From NCBI RefSeq assembly GCF_963674565.1, contig NZ_OY771430.1:372001-436000 (forward strand): a DNA stretch of 64,000 nt. The letters are read 5' to 3'. Positions 46,344-54,824 of the stretch are shown one piece after another. Each line of letters opens with the position of its first letter. Position 1 is the first letter of the stretch. The position numbers and the translations under genes are program-made. Under the pieces are notes generated by a model. The model searched no databases. It was not told the origin of the DNA and saw only the letters and a program-made list of their open reading frames with translations. Source of the stretch: an uncultured Carboxylicivirga sp. Its GTDB lineage: Bacteria; Bacteroidota; Bacteroidia; Bacteroidales; Marinilabiliaceae.

Positions 46344-47447
46344 ATGAAAAAAGAAATAATTCATCTTTATAATGAAAATAAGTCAATAAAGATTTTATGG
46401 TGGATTTTTATTGTTATTGGTTGTGTATGGTGTATTATTGATGGACTTTCGATTTTAACTAATTATATTAATTCATTAAATGTTGAAGCGTTTAAGATTA
46501 TTATTCAGATCGGAGGCGGTTCATTAATTTTTTATGGCTTAATTTTAAATAAAAGGAGAACCCAAGCTTTAGAAAAGCAGGTCAGTATCGCTGAAGACAG
46601 TAATGTTACTGACAGATTTCAGAAAGCAATTGAACATTTGGCTCATAAAAATCCAAGTGTTAGGCAGGGGGGGATACATTCATTGGGGAGGATCGCAAGT
46701 GAATCAATTAAAAAAGATAATCAGGATTGGAAGCTTGTAATTGATATTTTGTCATCATATTTACAAAATTATTACACCGATTATGTAAGTAAAAAAAAAT
46801 CATTTGACATTAGTGTACAAAGTATTAACAAATATTTTAAACACTCTGAGATAGGTGTTAAAAGAGTATCTGAAAAATACGAATTATCATTTAATAATAT
46901 ACATATTTTCCCATTGGGTGAAGAGGAATTTGTTAATTATGTTGATTGTAACTTTAGATTAACAATAGGTGAAAATGTGAAGGTTATGAATAAATTTTCA
47001 AATTGTTCATTTCATAACTGCACATTTCATTTAAATAAAATGTCGTTTGAGTTTCGATTCTGTAGATGTGTGAATTGTAAATTCATTTTCAATAATGACA
47101 AAAAGTCATTAGTAAAACAGGATAGTTTCAGATTACATTTTATTTATGGGAGAATGCAACGTTGCTCATTTATATCCGCAAAGGATATCTTTTCTGATAT
47201 TAATTTTCACAAAACGAAAATTTTAAATTGTAAATTTCAAAACATAATGAATCATGTTTATCCTGCATGTGAATTGGTTGATGTTGAATTTAAGGATTGC
47301 AAGTTTAATAATGATACATTCTGGAGAAATTTACTTTTTAATGTTTCCTTTGAAAACAATAATACAGAGGTTAAACGTGTGGTTTTTGATAAATGTGATA
47401 TAAGAAATATATCTGGATTGAATAACGATCAAATTGTTGAAAAATAA
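46344..47447 (+). CDS. Membrane-anchored pentapeptide-like repeat protein B
   Basis: The 367-residue protein is a paralogue of the preceding gene with the same layout: two membrane helices (about 13-35 and 50-68), the conserved helical segment (TDRFQKAIEHL, VRQGGIHSLGRIASES, DWKLVIDILSSYL) and pentapeptide-like repeats (FSNCSFHNCTFHL, LVDVEFKDCKFNND). The N-terminal parts are alike while the repeat parts have diverged, so each copy may recognise something different. A strong terminator follows. The tandem pair probably arose by duplication inside the cargo block. Confidence 0.7.
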   Translation: MKKEIIHLYNENKSIKILWWIFIVIGCVWCIIDGLSILTNYINSLNVEAFKIIIQIGGGSLIFYGLILNKRRTQALEKQVSIAEDSNVTDRFQKAIEHLAHKNPSVRQGGIHSLGRIASESIKKDNQDWKLVIDILSSYLQNYYTDYVSKKKSFDISVQSINKYFKHSEIGVKRVSEKYELSFNNIHIFPLGEEEFVNYVDCNFRLTIGENVKVMNKFSNCSFHNCTFHLNKMSFEFRFCRCVNCKFIFNNDKKSLVKQDSFRLHFIYGRMQRCSFISAKDIFSDINFHKTKILNCKFQNIMNHVYPACELVDVEFKDCKFNNDTFWRNLLFNVSFENNNTEVKRVVFDKCDIRNISGLNNDQIVEK

Positions 47448-47471
47448 TATTATTCATTTTTAATGTCCTTT

Positions 47472-47503
47472 AATCCCCCTAGAAATAGGGGGATTTTTGT
47501 TTT
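47472..47503 (+). terminator. Intrinsic terminator closing the pentapeptide block
   Basis: AATCCCCCT pairs with AGGGGGATT around a short loop, followed by TTTGTTTT. The start codon of the next late gene follows the T-run directly, leaving no room for a promoter between. Confidence 0.85.
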
Positions 47504-47821
47504 ATGACAATTACCGATGACATATTAAATGATATCCGAAGCTTTGGAGAGCGCAATTTGCCACCTCATTTAATGGCTGTTAGGCTAAGTTTAAGCTATG
47601 CTGATGAAATGCGGTTAGCAGCTGCTTTTGAGGATAGAGATAGTTTGGTTCGTCGTGCCTGGGAAAACGGTCGGATGGATAAAATTGATCAGATAGAAGA
47701 TAATCTGATGGATTCGGTACGAGAAGGAGGGGAAGGGTCAGGTGAAGCTGCTACTGCAGTCAACCGTTTGCAGCGTAGGAGAATGAATGATGATTTAAAA
47801 CGCGAATTATTCGGAGTTTAA
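47504..47821 (+). CDS. Small phage protein, possible terminase small subunit
   Basis: The 105-residue, mainly helical protein contains LPPHLMAVRLSLSYADEMRL, like a helix-turn-helix, followed by a charged helix (LVRRAWENGRMDKIDQIEDN). It lies two genes upstream of the large terminase and 1 base before the next gene. Position and HTH-like region fit a terminase small subunit or a partner, but no family is certain. Confidence 0.55.
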   Translation: MTITDDILNDIRSFGERNLPPHLMAVRLSLSYADEMRLAAAFEDRDSLVRRAWENGRMDKIDQIEDNLMDSVREGGEGSGEAATAVNRLQRRRMNDDLKRELFGV

Positions 47822-47822
47822 T

Positions 47823-48470
47823 ATGGATTACCTGGCAACACTTGAACAGCTTCATCCTGATATCATAGATAGCTTCCTGGTATCCGGTAAATCGGATGCT
47901 ATTCCGTTGGAGCTTCAACAATTTATTAAGCAAATAACCTGGGCGGCTGAGATTAAGGAGTACGAAGGAAACATAAACAGGGCTGCAAAAAAGCTTCGTC
48001 AGCGTGTTTTGGCTCAACAAAAGGTAATGCTGAATATTCATACAGCAAAGGCCCGTATTTACTCAGCAATGGCATATTTCGATATTGACGATAATGTACC
48101 GCAAAAGATTTGGGATAGAGATACAGCCAATAAAATGGAAGACCTGGCTAAATTGTGTATTGCCAACGACAAATACAACGAAGCTTACCGTTGTTTCGAG
48201 AAAGCCAACTTCTACCGTCAGCGTGCCAATACAAATGACCGGGAGTCGGGTAATATATCCATCAACTTCCTGATATCAACCGAGTACAAATTGGAAGATA
48301 GTGGCTTTGAACGCAAAAACTTAAAACAAATAGCAGCCAAGGCTCAAAAAGGCTTTTACATCAACCTTATTAACGGACTTCCGGCATCTGAAGAAGAAAA
48401 GAAAAAGCTGTTTTCGGATGCTGATATTGAAGATGCCGACTTTGAAGAAATCGACAATTATGCAGAATAA
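47823..48470 (+). CDS. Packaging-region protein, candidate terminase small subunit
   Basis: The 215-residue helical protein has a region NINRAAKKLRQRVLAQQKVM and a later repeat-like helical part (CIANDKYNEAYRCFEKANFY), with an acidic C-terminus (DADIEDADFEEIDNYAE). It overlaps the large terminase by 11 bases if that starts at 48460, indicating coupling. Small terminases usually sit here. It could equally be an accessory packaging protein. Confidence 0.55.
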   Translation: MDYLATLEQLHPDIIDSFLVSGKSDAIPLELQQFIKQITWAAEIKEYEGNINRAAKKLRQRVLAQQKVMLNIHTAKARIYSAMAYFDIDDNVPQKIWDRDTANKMEDLAKLCIANDKYNEAYRCFEKANFYRQRANTNDRESGNISINFLISTEYKLEDSGFERKNLKQIAAKAQKGFYINLINGLPASEEEKKKLFSDADIEDADFEEIDNYAE

Positions 48471-50211
48471 AGAAGATAAGCGTTTTAAGGCTTTTGAATA
48501 TATGTACATGAATAAGATGCAGGCAAAAGCTAATCTTATTGATAGTAGTATTCTCATTGCAAAGGTTGCTCGTGGTACCGGTAAAACGGAAGGAGTAATC
48601 GGGCCTCGTTCAGTGAGGGTTGCGAATGAGATGCCACATGAACTTTCGTTCTTTATTCATAAGTCATATGCAGCACTGTTGTCAAACATCATTCCCAACC
48701 TTCGTGCTTTCTATAATAAGCCTGTTGGTCCAAAAGGAGAGCCATTATTAAAGGAAGATGTTGATTATGTAATTGGTACTGCGCAGTTACCAAAGCATTT
48801 TAAAACACCTCGCTATCCTGTTTCTTATCCCAAGCATGCCATTGTATTCCGTACCGGTCATCAATTCCAACTGGTGGCATCCGATCAACCTGATAGTGTT
48901 GCCGGTAGATCCGCTCAACATGCTTTTATCGAAGAAATGAAGCATAACAAGGGACAAAGGCTTAAAAGTAGGGTGTTTCCTGCTCTTCGTGGTGCATCCG
49001 AACTGTCAAAAAGGAGCCATTTGTATGAAGGAATTACGGGTGTTTCTGACGTTGCACGGGTTGATTTAGGAGAAGATAACTGGTTTAATGAGTACGAAAA
49101 AAACGTAAAACAAGAGTTAATCGATGAAATTGCCACCGTTTCGGAGCATGTAAACCATGCTAAAGTAAACTTATTGGAGGCAAGATCAGGATTAAAGGAA
49201 GAATCTAATCCGGCAGCATTGGTTAAGCTTCAGGAAATCATCCGTAAAAAGGAACATCTTCTTAAATTGTGGGAACCAACCCTGCGTGATATGCGAAAAG
49301 CTGCTACCTACTTTATTACTGCCAGTACATTTGCCAATAAGGATGTATTGGGTACCAAATATTTTCAAACACAGCGTGATGTACTAAGTGATGATGAATT
49401 CCTGTCATCAATCTGTAATATTGAGCGAGATGGAGTGGTTGATAAGTTTTTTTGTGGTTATAATAGCGAAATACATGGGTTTGAAGACTCCTATAGATAT
49501 GAAAGTATTCTTTCATTCAACCTTAAAGATACCTTTACCCTTAATGCTCAATATCTAAAGTATTACGATCCAAACGAACCGCTATTATTAGGTTATGATC
49601 CTGGTCAGTTTTCTTCCATTACTGTTGCCCAGGAGAAACGTAAGCCATTTGAATTACGAGCAATTAAAAATTTCTATTGTTGGCCACCGAAAGACCAGGC
49701 AGATTTGGCACGTGAAATTTGGGAGTACTTTGGCCCATTTAAGAAAAATAAAAAGATAGATCTGTACTACGATCGTGCTGGTAACAAACGCAAAGAAGAG
49801 GAAGAAAAGATTACTACCGATGCTAAAATCTTAAAGAGAGAACTGGAGTCGTATGGATTTATAGTTGTTTTAAAGAATGAAAAACAGAAGACAATCTTTT
49901 ACTACCAGCATTACCGACTTTTGAAAATTTTATTAGGCGAAAAGCTGCGTCATACACCTCGAATTCGTGTCTGTAGAAATGAATGTAAGGAATTGGATTC
50001 TGCAATTAATCGTTCGCCTGTAAAAAGGGTAGAAGGGAAGTTGGAATTGGATAAGTCAAGTGAAAGCTTACATTTCTATTTACAACCATCTTTATCTACT
50101 CAAATACCTTCATCATTCACCTATTTGATATATGGATTATATGCAGAAAAATTCCTTCCATCAGAATTTGATCAATTGCCGGATGATTTACCTGAGAACA
50201 TTGTAGTATAA
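48460..50211 (+). CDS. Terminase large subunit
   Basis: The 583-residue protein has an N-terminal ATPase with Walker A RGTGKT (Lys42), followed by FFIHKSYAALLSNIIPNLRA and a Walker B-like AFIEEMKH. The C-terminal RNase H-like nuclease has acidic residues in LLGYDPGQFS (Asp380) and DLYYDRAGN (Asp438). It packages phage DNA through the portal. ATG 48460 was preferred to 48418 because it leaves only a short overlap with the preceding gene and begins MQNKEDKRFKAFEYM. The portal gene is two genes downstream, but the capsid module lies upstream, an unusual order. Confidence 0.85.
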   Translation: MQNKEDKRFKAFEYMYMNKMQAKANLIDSSILIAKVARGTGKTEGVIGPRSVRVANEMPHELSFFIHKSYAALLSNIIPNLRAFYNKPVGPKGEPLLKEDVDYVIGTAQLPKHFKTPRYPVSYPKHAIVFRTGHQFQLVASDQPDSVAGRSAQHAFIEEMKHNKGQRLKSRVFPALRGASELSKRSHLYEGITGVSDVARVDLGEDNWFNEYEKNVKQELIDEIATVSEHVNHAKVNLLEARSGLKEESNPAALVKLQEIIRKKEHLLKLWEPTLRDMRKAATYFITASTFANKDVLGTKYFQTQRDVLSDDEFLSSICNIERDGVVDKFFCGYNSEIHGFEDSYRYESILSFNLKDTFTLNAQYLKYYDPNEPLLLGYDPGQFSSITVAQEKRKPFELRAIKNFYCWPPKDQADLAREIWEYFGPFKKNKKIDLYYDRAGNKRKEEEEKITTDAKILKRELESYGFIVVLKNEKQKTIFYYQHYRLLKILLGEKLRHTPRIRVCRNECKELDSAINRSPVKRVEGKLELDKSSESLHFYLQPSLSTQIPSSFTYLIYGLYAEKFLPSEFDQLPDDLPENIVV

Positions 50212-50565
50212 TTCATTCCAAAACAGGAATAATCCCCAAATAATAGTTAATAATTGGGGTATTTGACAGCGTTAGTATATCTAATTGACATATATTCAAG
50301 TTATTGGCGTTTGAAAATCGATTACTCTAATGTTTTTCTTCTTTCTTTTAGGGCGAACCGCTAAGTTCTGGGTTTGCCTTGCATGGGCCTGTTTTACTGG
50401 AAATATGACAAATAGGTCTGAACGTCAGTGTTTTTGTGCATGTTAGTTGTGTCAATGTTTTTTGTTGGTGTTAATGTGGATAATGCTCGTGTTGTAATAG
50501 ATAATTGATGTAATGCAATGGGCCTTGTCCTTTATCAGCATTAATTGATAGGGCATCTTTGGTAC
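50212..50565. other. Intergenic region with possible structured RNA
   Basis: A 354-base gap in an otherwise tightly packed operon. It holds an imperfect hairpin near 50232-50263 (CCCCAAATAATA with TAATAATTGGGG, one to two mismatches). A second hairpin, GGCGAACC (50352-50359) with GGTTTGCC (50371-50378), is followed by another GC-rich patch. The downstream part is unusually rich in G and T. No coding frame was found. It may carry a small RNA or a promoter for the portal and tail genes. Confidence 0.45.
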
Positions 50566-50886
50566 ATGAAAACAATCAAAGTAATTGATGCTCTTCGATT
50601 GGCGAAGGAAATTAATAAGGTTCCGGAAGGTAGGTTCACTATTAGTTTCTTTTCATATAATCGTACTAAAGGAATTGCCAGTGATAAGCTCCGTACTCTT
50701 GAAGGTTGCAAGGCTCGTACTCAATTATCACGTGAGCGATTCAGTATTGATGGAGACAATTACTTCCTGTTTGAAGATCAGGATGGAAACCCAAAGACAT
50801 GTTATATCTCACTCATAAGGTACATGGGATTCCCTCAGGATAACTATCAACTTCGTAAAGTTATATTCCATGGAAATAAATACTAA
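50566..50886 (+). CDS. Hypothetical phage protein upstream of portal (106 aa)
   Basis: The 106-residue protein (MKTIKVIDALRLAKEINKVP) is a small alpha-beta protein overlapping the portal gene by 17 bases. ATG 50566 fits better than the upstream ATT/ATA starts. It may be a head-tail or packaging accessory. No family is recognised. Confidence 0.6.
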   Translation: MKTIKVIDALRLAKEINKVPEGRFTISFFSYNRTKGIASDKLRTLEGCKARTQLSRERFSIDGDNYFLFEDQDGNPKTCYISLIRYMGFPQDNYQLRKVIFHGNKY

Positions 50887-52318
50887 CGGTCAGATTGGAT
50901 ATGTAAAGGAAGGTAATGATGTATATACTTTCCAGATTCAACCAGGTGCAACTACAGGAGAAATAGATCTCGAACAGTTTGCTGACATACCATTACCCAT
51001 GGTATTGAATGTTGGTGAATATAAGGTGTTGATCATTGGTAAATCAAATACACTACCCGATGAAGTTGAGTTGGTTGTGGGAGGTAACCGTATACTACCT
51101 GAACTGCTGGATAAGCGTGTTCGTCTGTTGTATGGAGATGGACTGCATGTGTATAAGGAATCGAGAGATAGTAAAAAAGTATCAAGAGACTGGACAGGTG
51201 AACCAAGAATTGAAACCTGGTTGGATAGCTGGAAAGATGCAGGATTAGAGGAAAGTGCCGACGAAGTGGCCCTTAAGAATATTATTGATTTCTATTATCA
51301 GGAGAACATCTTTAATCGTTGGCGTTTTTCAAAGTCTCGTCGTATAAATGGAACTCTTCCGGTGGCAGGATTGGAGCATTTGAAGGTTAAGAAGTGTCGC
51401 CTGGCATCTTCAAAGAACATAAATGTTTATGCCGATTATTTTGAGGAAAAGGACTTTAATTATGTGTTGGTTGGTAACTGGTTAACTGGTACAGACAGAG
51501 ACTTCCTTGTTTACCATCGATTGGATGCATCGGATCCCTTTAAATATACTTCTGCAGTATCGTGGCATAAGAACCCTGCATTTGGCAAGGTGTATGGTCA
51601 GAATAAATTCTATGAAGGAGTTAAGGACTGGCTTATCGGTATGAATAAGACTCCTAAGTTTATCAACTCTTTCTTGGAAAATGCATTATCAGCAAAGGTG
51701 CATGTTATTATTCCGGATGCCTGGGTAAAATCAAAACGCAGGATGCTCGAAAACTACTGTGAGAAGAATAAGGATCTGGCTGCAGAAGATAAGGAGCTGA
51801 TCAAAGTAAACGATATTGATGTGGGTACGGAATTCTATGAGCACCTGCTTACAAAATATATTGCGGGTGAAATGAAGAAGCTGTCTAAGTTTCTTTCCGG
51901 TGTCGATAATCAGGGTAAGCTATACTCATCAATCAGTTTTAAAACGTCCGACAAAGTAGAAGAGCGTTGGATGATTGAACCTATCGACCTTAAGTACAAA
52001 GAGTATATTTCATCATTGACTGATTACGATAAAAGGGGAGACGAAGTGATTACTTCAGCTTTAGGAATGGACTCATCTTTATCAAACCTTAGTAAGGATG
52101 GAGTGATCAGCAAGTCGGGAGCCGATGTTTACTACAATTACATTATTTACCTGAATAACCTAACCATTCCGGAGCGAATTTGCATGGAGCCATTTAACCA
52201 GGCTTTGAAAATAAACTTCCCGGAACTCTATAGGCAAGGTTATCGCATTGGCTTATATCGTAACATCCCATCTCGTCAGGAAGAAGTTTCAACCGAAGAC
52301 AGAATTCAAAATCAATAA
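50870..52318 (+). CDS. Probable portal protein
   Basis: The 482-residue protein has alpha-beta content and length typical of phage portals. It has a helical stem-like region (about 310-345, LTKYIAGEMKKLSKFLSGVD) and a late helix with CMEPFNQALKINFPE. It directly follows the packaging genes. No single invariant motif marks portals, so the call depends on size, position and the pattern of conserved tryptophans (for example WLDSWKDAG). It would form the channel at one capsid vertex through which the terminase pumps DNA. Confidence 0.65.
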   Translation: MEINTNGQIGYVKEGNDVYTFQIQPGATTGEIDLEQFADIPLPMVLNVGEYKVLIIGKSNTLPDEVELVVGGNRILPELLDKRVRLLYGDGLHVYKESRDSKKVSRDWTGEPRIETWLDSWKDAGLEESADEVALKNIIDFYYQENIFNRWRFSKSRRINGTLPVAGLEHLKVKKCRLASSKNINVYADYFEEKDFNYVLVGNWLTGTDRDFLVYHRLDASDPFKYTSAVSWHKNPAFGKVYGQNKFYEGVKDWLIGMNKTPKFINSFLENALSAKVHVIIPDAWVKSKRRMLENYCEKNKDLAAEDKELIKVNDIDVGTEFYEHLLTKYIAGEMKKLSKFLSGVDNQGKLYSSISFKTSDKVEERWMIEPIDLKYKEYISSLTDYDKRGDEVITSALGMDSSLSNLSKDGVISKSGADVYYNYIIYLNNLTIPERICMEPFNQALKINFPELYRQGYRIGLYRNIPSRQEEVSTEDRIQNQ

Positions 52319-52320
52319 AT

Positions 52321-53214
52321 ATGGACTTTTTCAAATCTATAGATGACATTCGCAAATACGTCAAGATCCCCGCCTCGTTACAGATGGTTGCATTAAGCCC
52401 TGCTTTTCGTCCTGCAAAGCGTAAGGTGCTGTACATTATTGGCAAAGAAACTTACCTGCTTTTATTAAACCATTATAATACACCCCCTGAAGAAAAAGAT
52501 GCAGTACTCGATCAGGCGGTTGAATATCTGCAGGCAGTGTTGGCTAATATGATGCATATCGACTGGTTTAAGTTGGAATCGAGCGAGCGCAATGCTACCG
52601 AGAATAAACTGTACAAATACCAGGAGGACCAGATCATCGAAATTCATATCGATAACATATGGGCTGAAATGGATCAGTTGATCGATTTACTAAATAGCAA
52701 TACTGAGAAGTTTTCTGACTTTGCCAATACCGATATCGCTAAGACAAGAAAATCGCTGGTGATAACCAATGCAAATACCTTTGATAAGTATTTCGGCATT
52801 AATTCAAGTTCTTACTTCTTTATGCGATCAACCTACATCCAGCAGGAAGTTATTACCGATATGTTAGTAAAGCGTGGTGTAGTTGTGGCTGATATATCAG
52901 GCAAAAACGACAAATACAAGTATGCTATTAACAAAGCTACGGCTTACGAAGTTATGGCGCAGGCTTGCCGTCGTTTCGAGTATGCAGAGTTTCCTCCGAG
53001 TATTCGCCAGGATATTACCAACGAAATGAAACGCAGTGTTCAGAAGTTTAACCAATCATCATATATCAAAGAAACGTTATTTCAACAGCTACATAATAGG
53101 GCAATGGAGTATTTGGGTGATCTGGAAGATCTGATCAGAAAAGATGCTTCAGGAACCTACGAGGCTCCGGAAGAAGTTAACGACGAGTCAAACAAATTCT
53201 TTTTTACTACCTGA
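52321..53214 (+). CDS. Phage protein of DUF6712 type, probable connector
   Basis: The 297-residue protein (MDFFKSIDDIRKYVKIPASL) starts 2 bases after the portal stop and overlaps the next gene by one base (TGATG). Its helical content and position suggest a head-completion or connector protein; the resemblance to the DUF6712 family is by memory of its N-terminal pattern and is uncertain. No catalytic motifs are seen. Confidence 0.55.
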   Translation: MDFFKSIDDIRKYVKIPASLQMVALSPAFRPAKRKVLYIIGKETYLLLLNHYNTPPEEKDAVLDQAVEYLQAVLANMMHIDWFKLESSERNATENKLYKYQEDQIIEIHIDNIWAEMDQLIDLLNSNTEKFSDFANTDIAKTRKSLVITNANTFDKYFGINSSSYFFMRSTYIQQEVITDMLVKRGVVVADISGKNDKYKYAINKATAYEVMAQACRRFEYAEFPPSIRQDITNEMKRSVQKFNQSSYIKETLFQQLHNRAMEYLGDLEDLIRKDASGTYEAPEEVNDESNKFFFTT

Positions 53215-54215
53215 TGGAACTCGAACTTAAAAACAAAACATATTATCTACCGGAGTCCTGGGATGATCTCACACCAGATCAGTTCCTTTTCTTACTTGAT
53301 TTGTTGAATGAATACACCAGTGGTAAACGCGAAGCTCGTTCGGTAGGTATCAATTTTGCTATGTATATTTTGGGTGTTAAAAAACCTCGATTAATGACCA
53401 TGCAGCAAAGCAACCAGTATTATGAGAATTTAGGCTTTGTAGGCGAATCAATTGCTTTCTGGTGGAAAGTAGTTTATAGCAATGCAGATCTTTTAAATAA
53501 CATCGATCCTAAATTGAAGAAGCTGGCCGAAAATGTTCTTCCTGAAGATATGCCAGATTCTCCGGAAGTTAGGGTGTTGCAACGTGCAACTAAATACCTG
53601 GAGCCAAACTTTTCATTCTCAACTAATCTTATCCCTCAAATAAAAGCTGGTTATAGTAAATATTTTGGATATCGTTTCGGCTTAGACGATGACTTGTTAA
53701 GTACTACCTTAACAGCCGGGCAGTTTTCTGATGCAATGACCATTTCAGGCGAATATGCCGTAACAAAAAAAGAAGAGCTTTTGAATCATTTATGTGCCAT
53801 GCTCTATTATAAAAGGGGAGGAGATGAATATAGTTTTGAAGCTTCACACCGTAATGCTGCCGACTTTAAAAAGGTTTCTGTTCATATTAAGCAGGCTGTT
53901 TGTATCAATTTTATTGGTGTGTGCGATTACTTAACCCTAAAAACAAAGTATTCCATTTTGTTTCGTCGCAGCGACAACAATACCAATCCCCCTGCCATAT
54001 CCATTGGGTTTAACAATAACCTGTATAGCTTATCGAAAAGCGGATATGGTGATGCGGAGCGATTAATGAAATTCAATGTAATTATCTTATTCGATCTGAT
54101 GTTGAAAGAACTTATTGATGCTGTTAATAACATGAAACAAATGGATATGGAACTCGATAAGATTCTTTCCAATATCGGATTAACCATCGAACAATATAAA
54201 CTCATTGCCTCATGA
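53214..54215 (+). CDS. Hypothetical phage connector/tail-assembly protein (333 aa)
   Basis: The 333-residue protein starts inside the previous stop (TGATG) and overlaps the next gene by 4 bases (ATGA), so three genes are translated as a unit. The N-terminus (YYLPESWDDLTPDQFLFLLD) resembles proteins that precede tail genes in Bacteroidota phages. A helical C-terminus ends IEQYKLIAS. It may be a tail-assembly chaperone or a connector; neither can be shown. Confidence 0.55.
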   Translation: MELELKNKTYYLPESWDDLTPDQFLFLLDLLNEYTSGKREARSVGINFAMYILGVKKPRLMTMQQSNQYYENLGFVGESIAFWWKVVYSNADLLNNIDPKLKKLAENVLPEDMPDSPEVRVLQRATKYLEPNFSFSTNLIPQIKAGYSKYFGYRFGLDDDLLSTTLTAGQFSDAMTISGEYAVTKKEELLNHLCAMLYYKRGGDEYSFEASHRNAADFKKVSVHIKQAVCINFIGVCDYLTLKTKYSILFRRSDNNTNPPAISIGFNNNLYSLSKSGYGDAERLMKFNVIILFDLMLKELIDAVNNMKQMDMELDKILSNIGLTIEQYKLIAS

Positions 54216-54760
54216 ACCTGATACTTGATTTAATAACCTATTTTGGAAAATTCCCTTTAAAAGATGGTGTTTTAAAGTGCTTTAACAGAGGCGAAGAAGC
54301 AATGGAAGGATACAACGACTTAAAACAGTTGATAACCGATATGGATCCTCATTCGCTATTACCCGAAATCAAAGATTTTGCAGTTGGAGTAAATGAGATG
54401 GTACTAACCAAGCAGATTAACCAGTTTAGCGATATTTACTTGTTTGTCGATTATGGTGCAATCTCAATTGAACGTGATGAGATCCATCGCGAAAACGGTT
54501 CGTTAAATATTGGTGTTACAGTAGCTACTCCATTTAATCATAACGACCGTGATGCAATAGAATCGATGCTACTGGCTCAAAAAACACTTGATTTACTCAA
54601 AGCTATCCGTACCGAGATGCTCGATGATCAGCAATGCAATATTCCCTGGTTAAAAGATCTTACTTTTCCTCATGAAATTACTCCATGGGAAAACCGTGAA
54701 CTCAATAATTCAACCGGTTGGAGTATGATATTTCAGAAGAGAGGTATTGGATTGATTTAA
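54212..54760 (+). CDS. Probable tail-completion protein (182 aa)
   Basis: The 182-residue alpha-beta protein (FSDIYLFVDYGAISIERDEI, later GSLNIGVTVATPFNHNDRDA) has the size and position of a tail-completion or tail-terminator protein. It overlaps the preceding gene by 4 bases. The cargo block at 54825 follows and separates it from the remaining tail genes. Confidence 0.5.
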   Translation: MNLILDLITYFGKFPLKDGVLKCFNRGEEAMEGYNDLKQLITDMDPHSLLPEIKDFAVGVNEMVLTKQINQFSDIYLFVDYGAISIERDEIHRENGSLNIGVTVATPFNHNDRDAIESMLLAQKTLDLLKAIRTEMLDDQQCNIPWLKDLTFPHEITPWENRELNNSTGWSMIFQKRGIGLI

Positions 54761-54824
54761 TAAGTTGATAGTATTCAGGGAATTATTTAAATTGTATAGT
54801 TCATGGAATCAATAGAAAATACTT

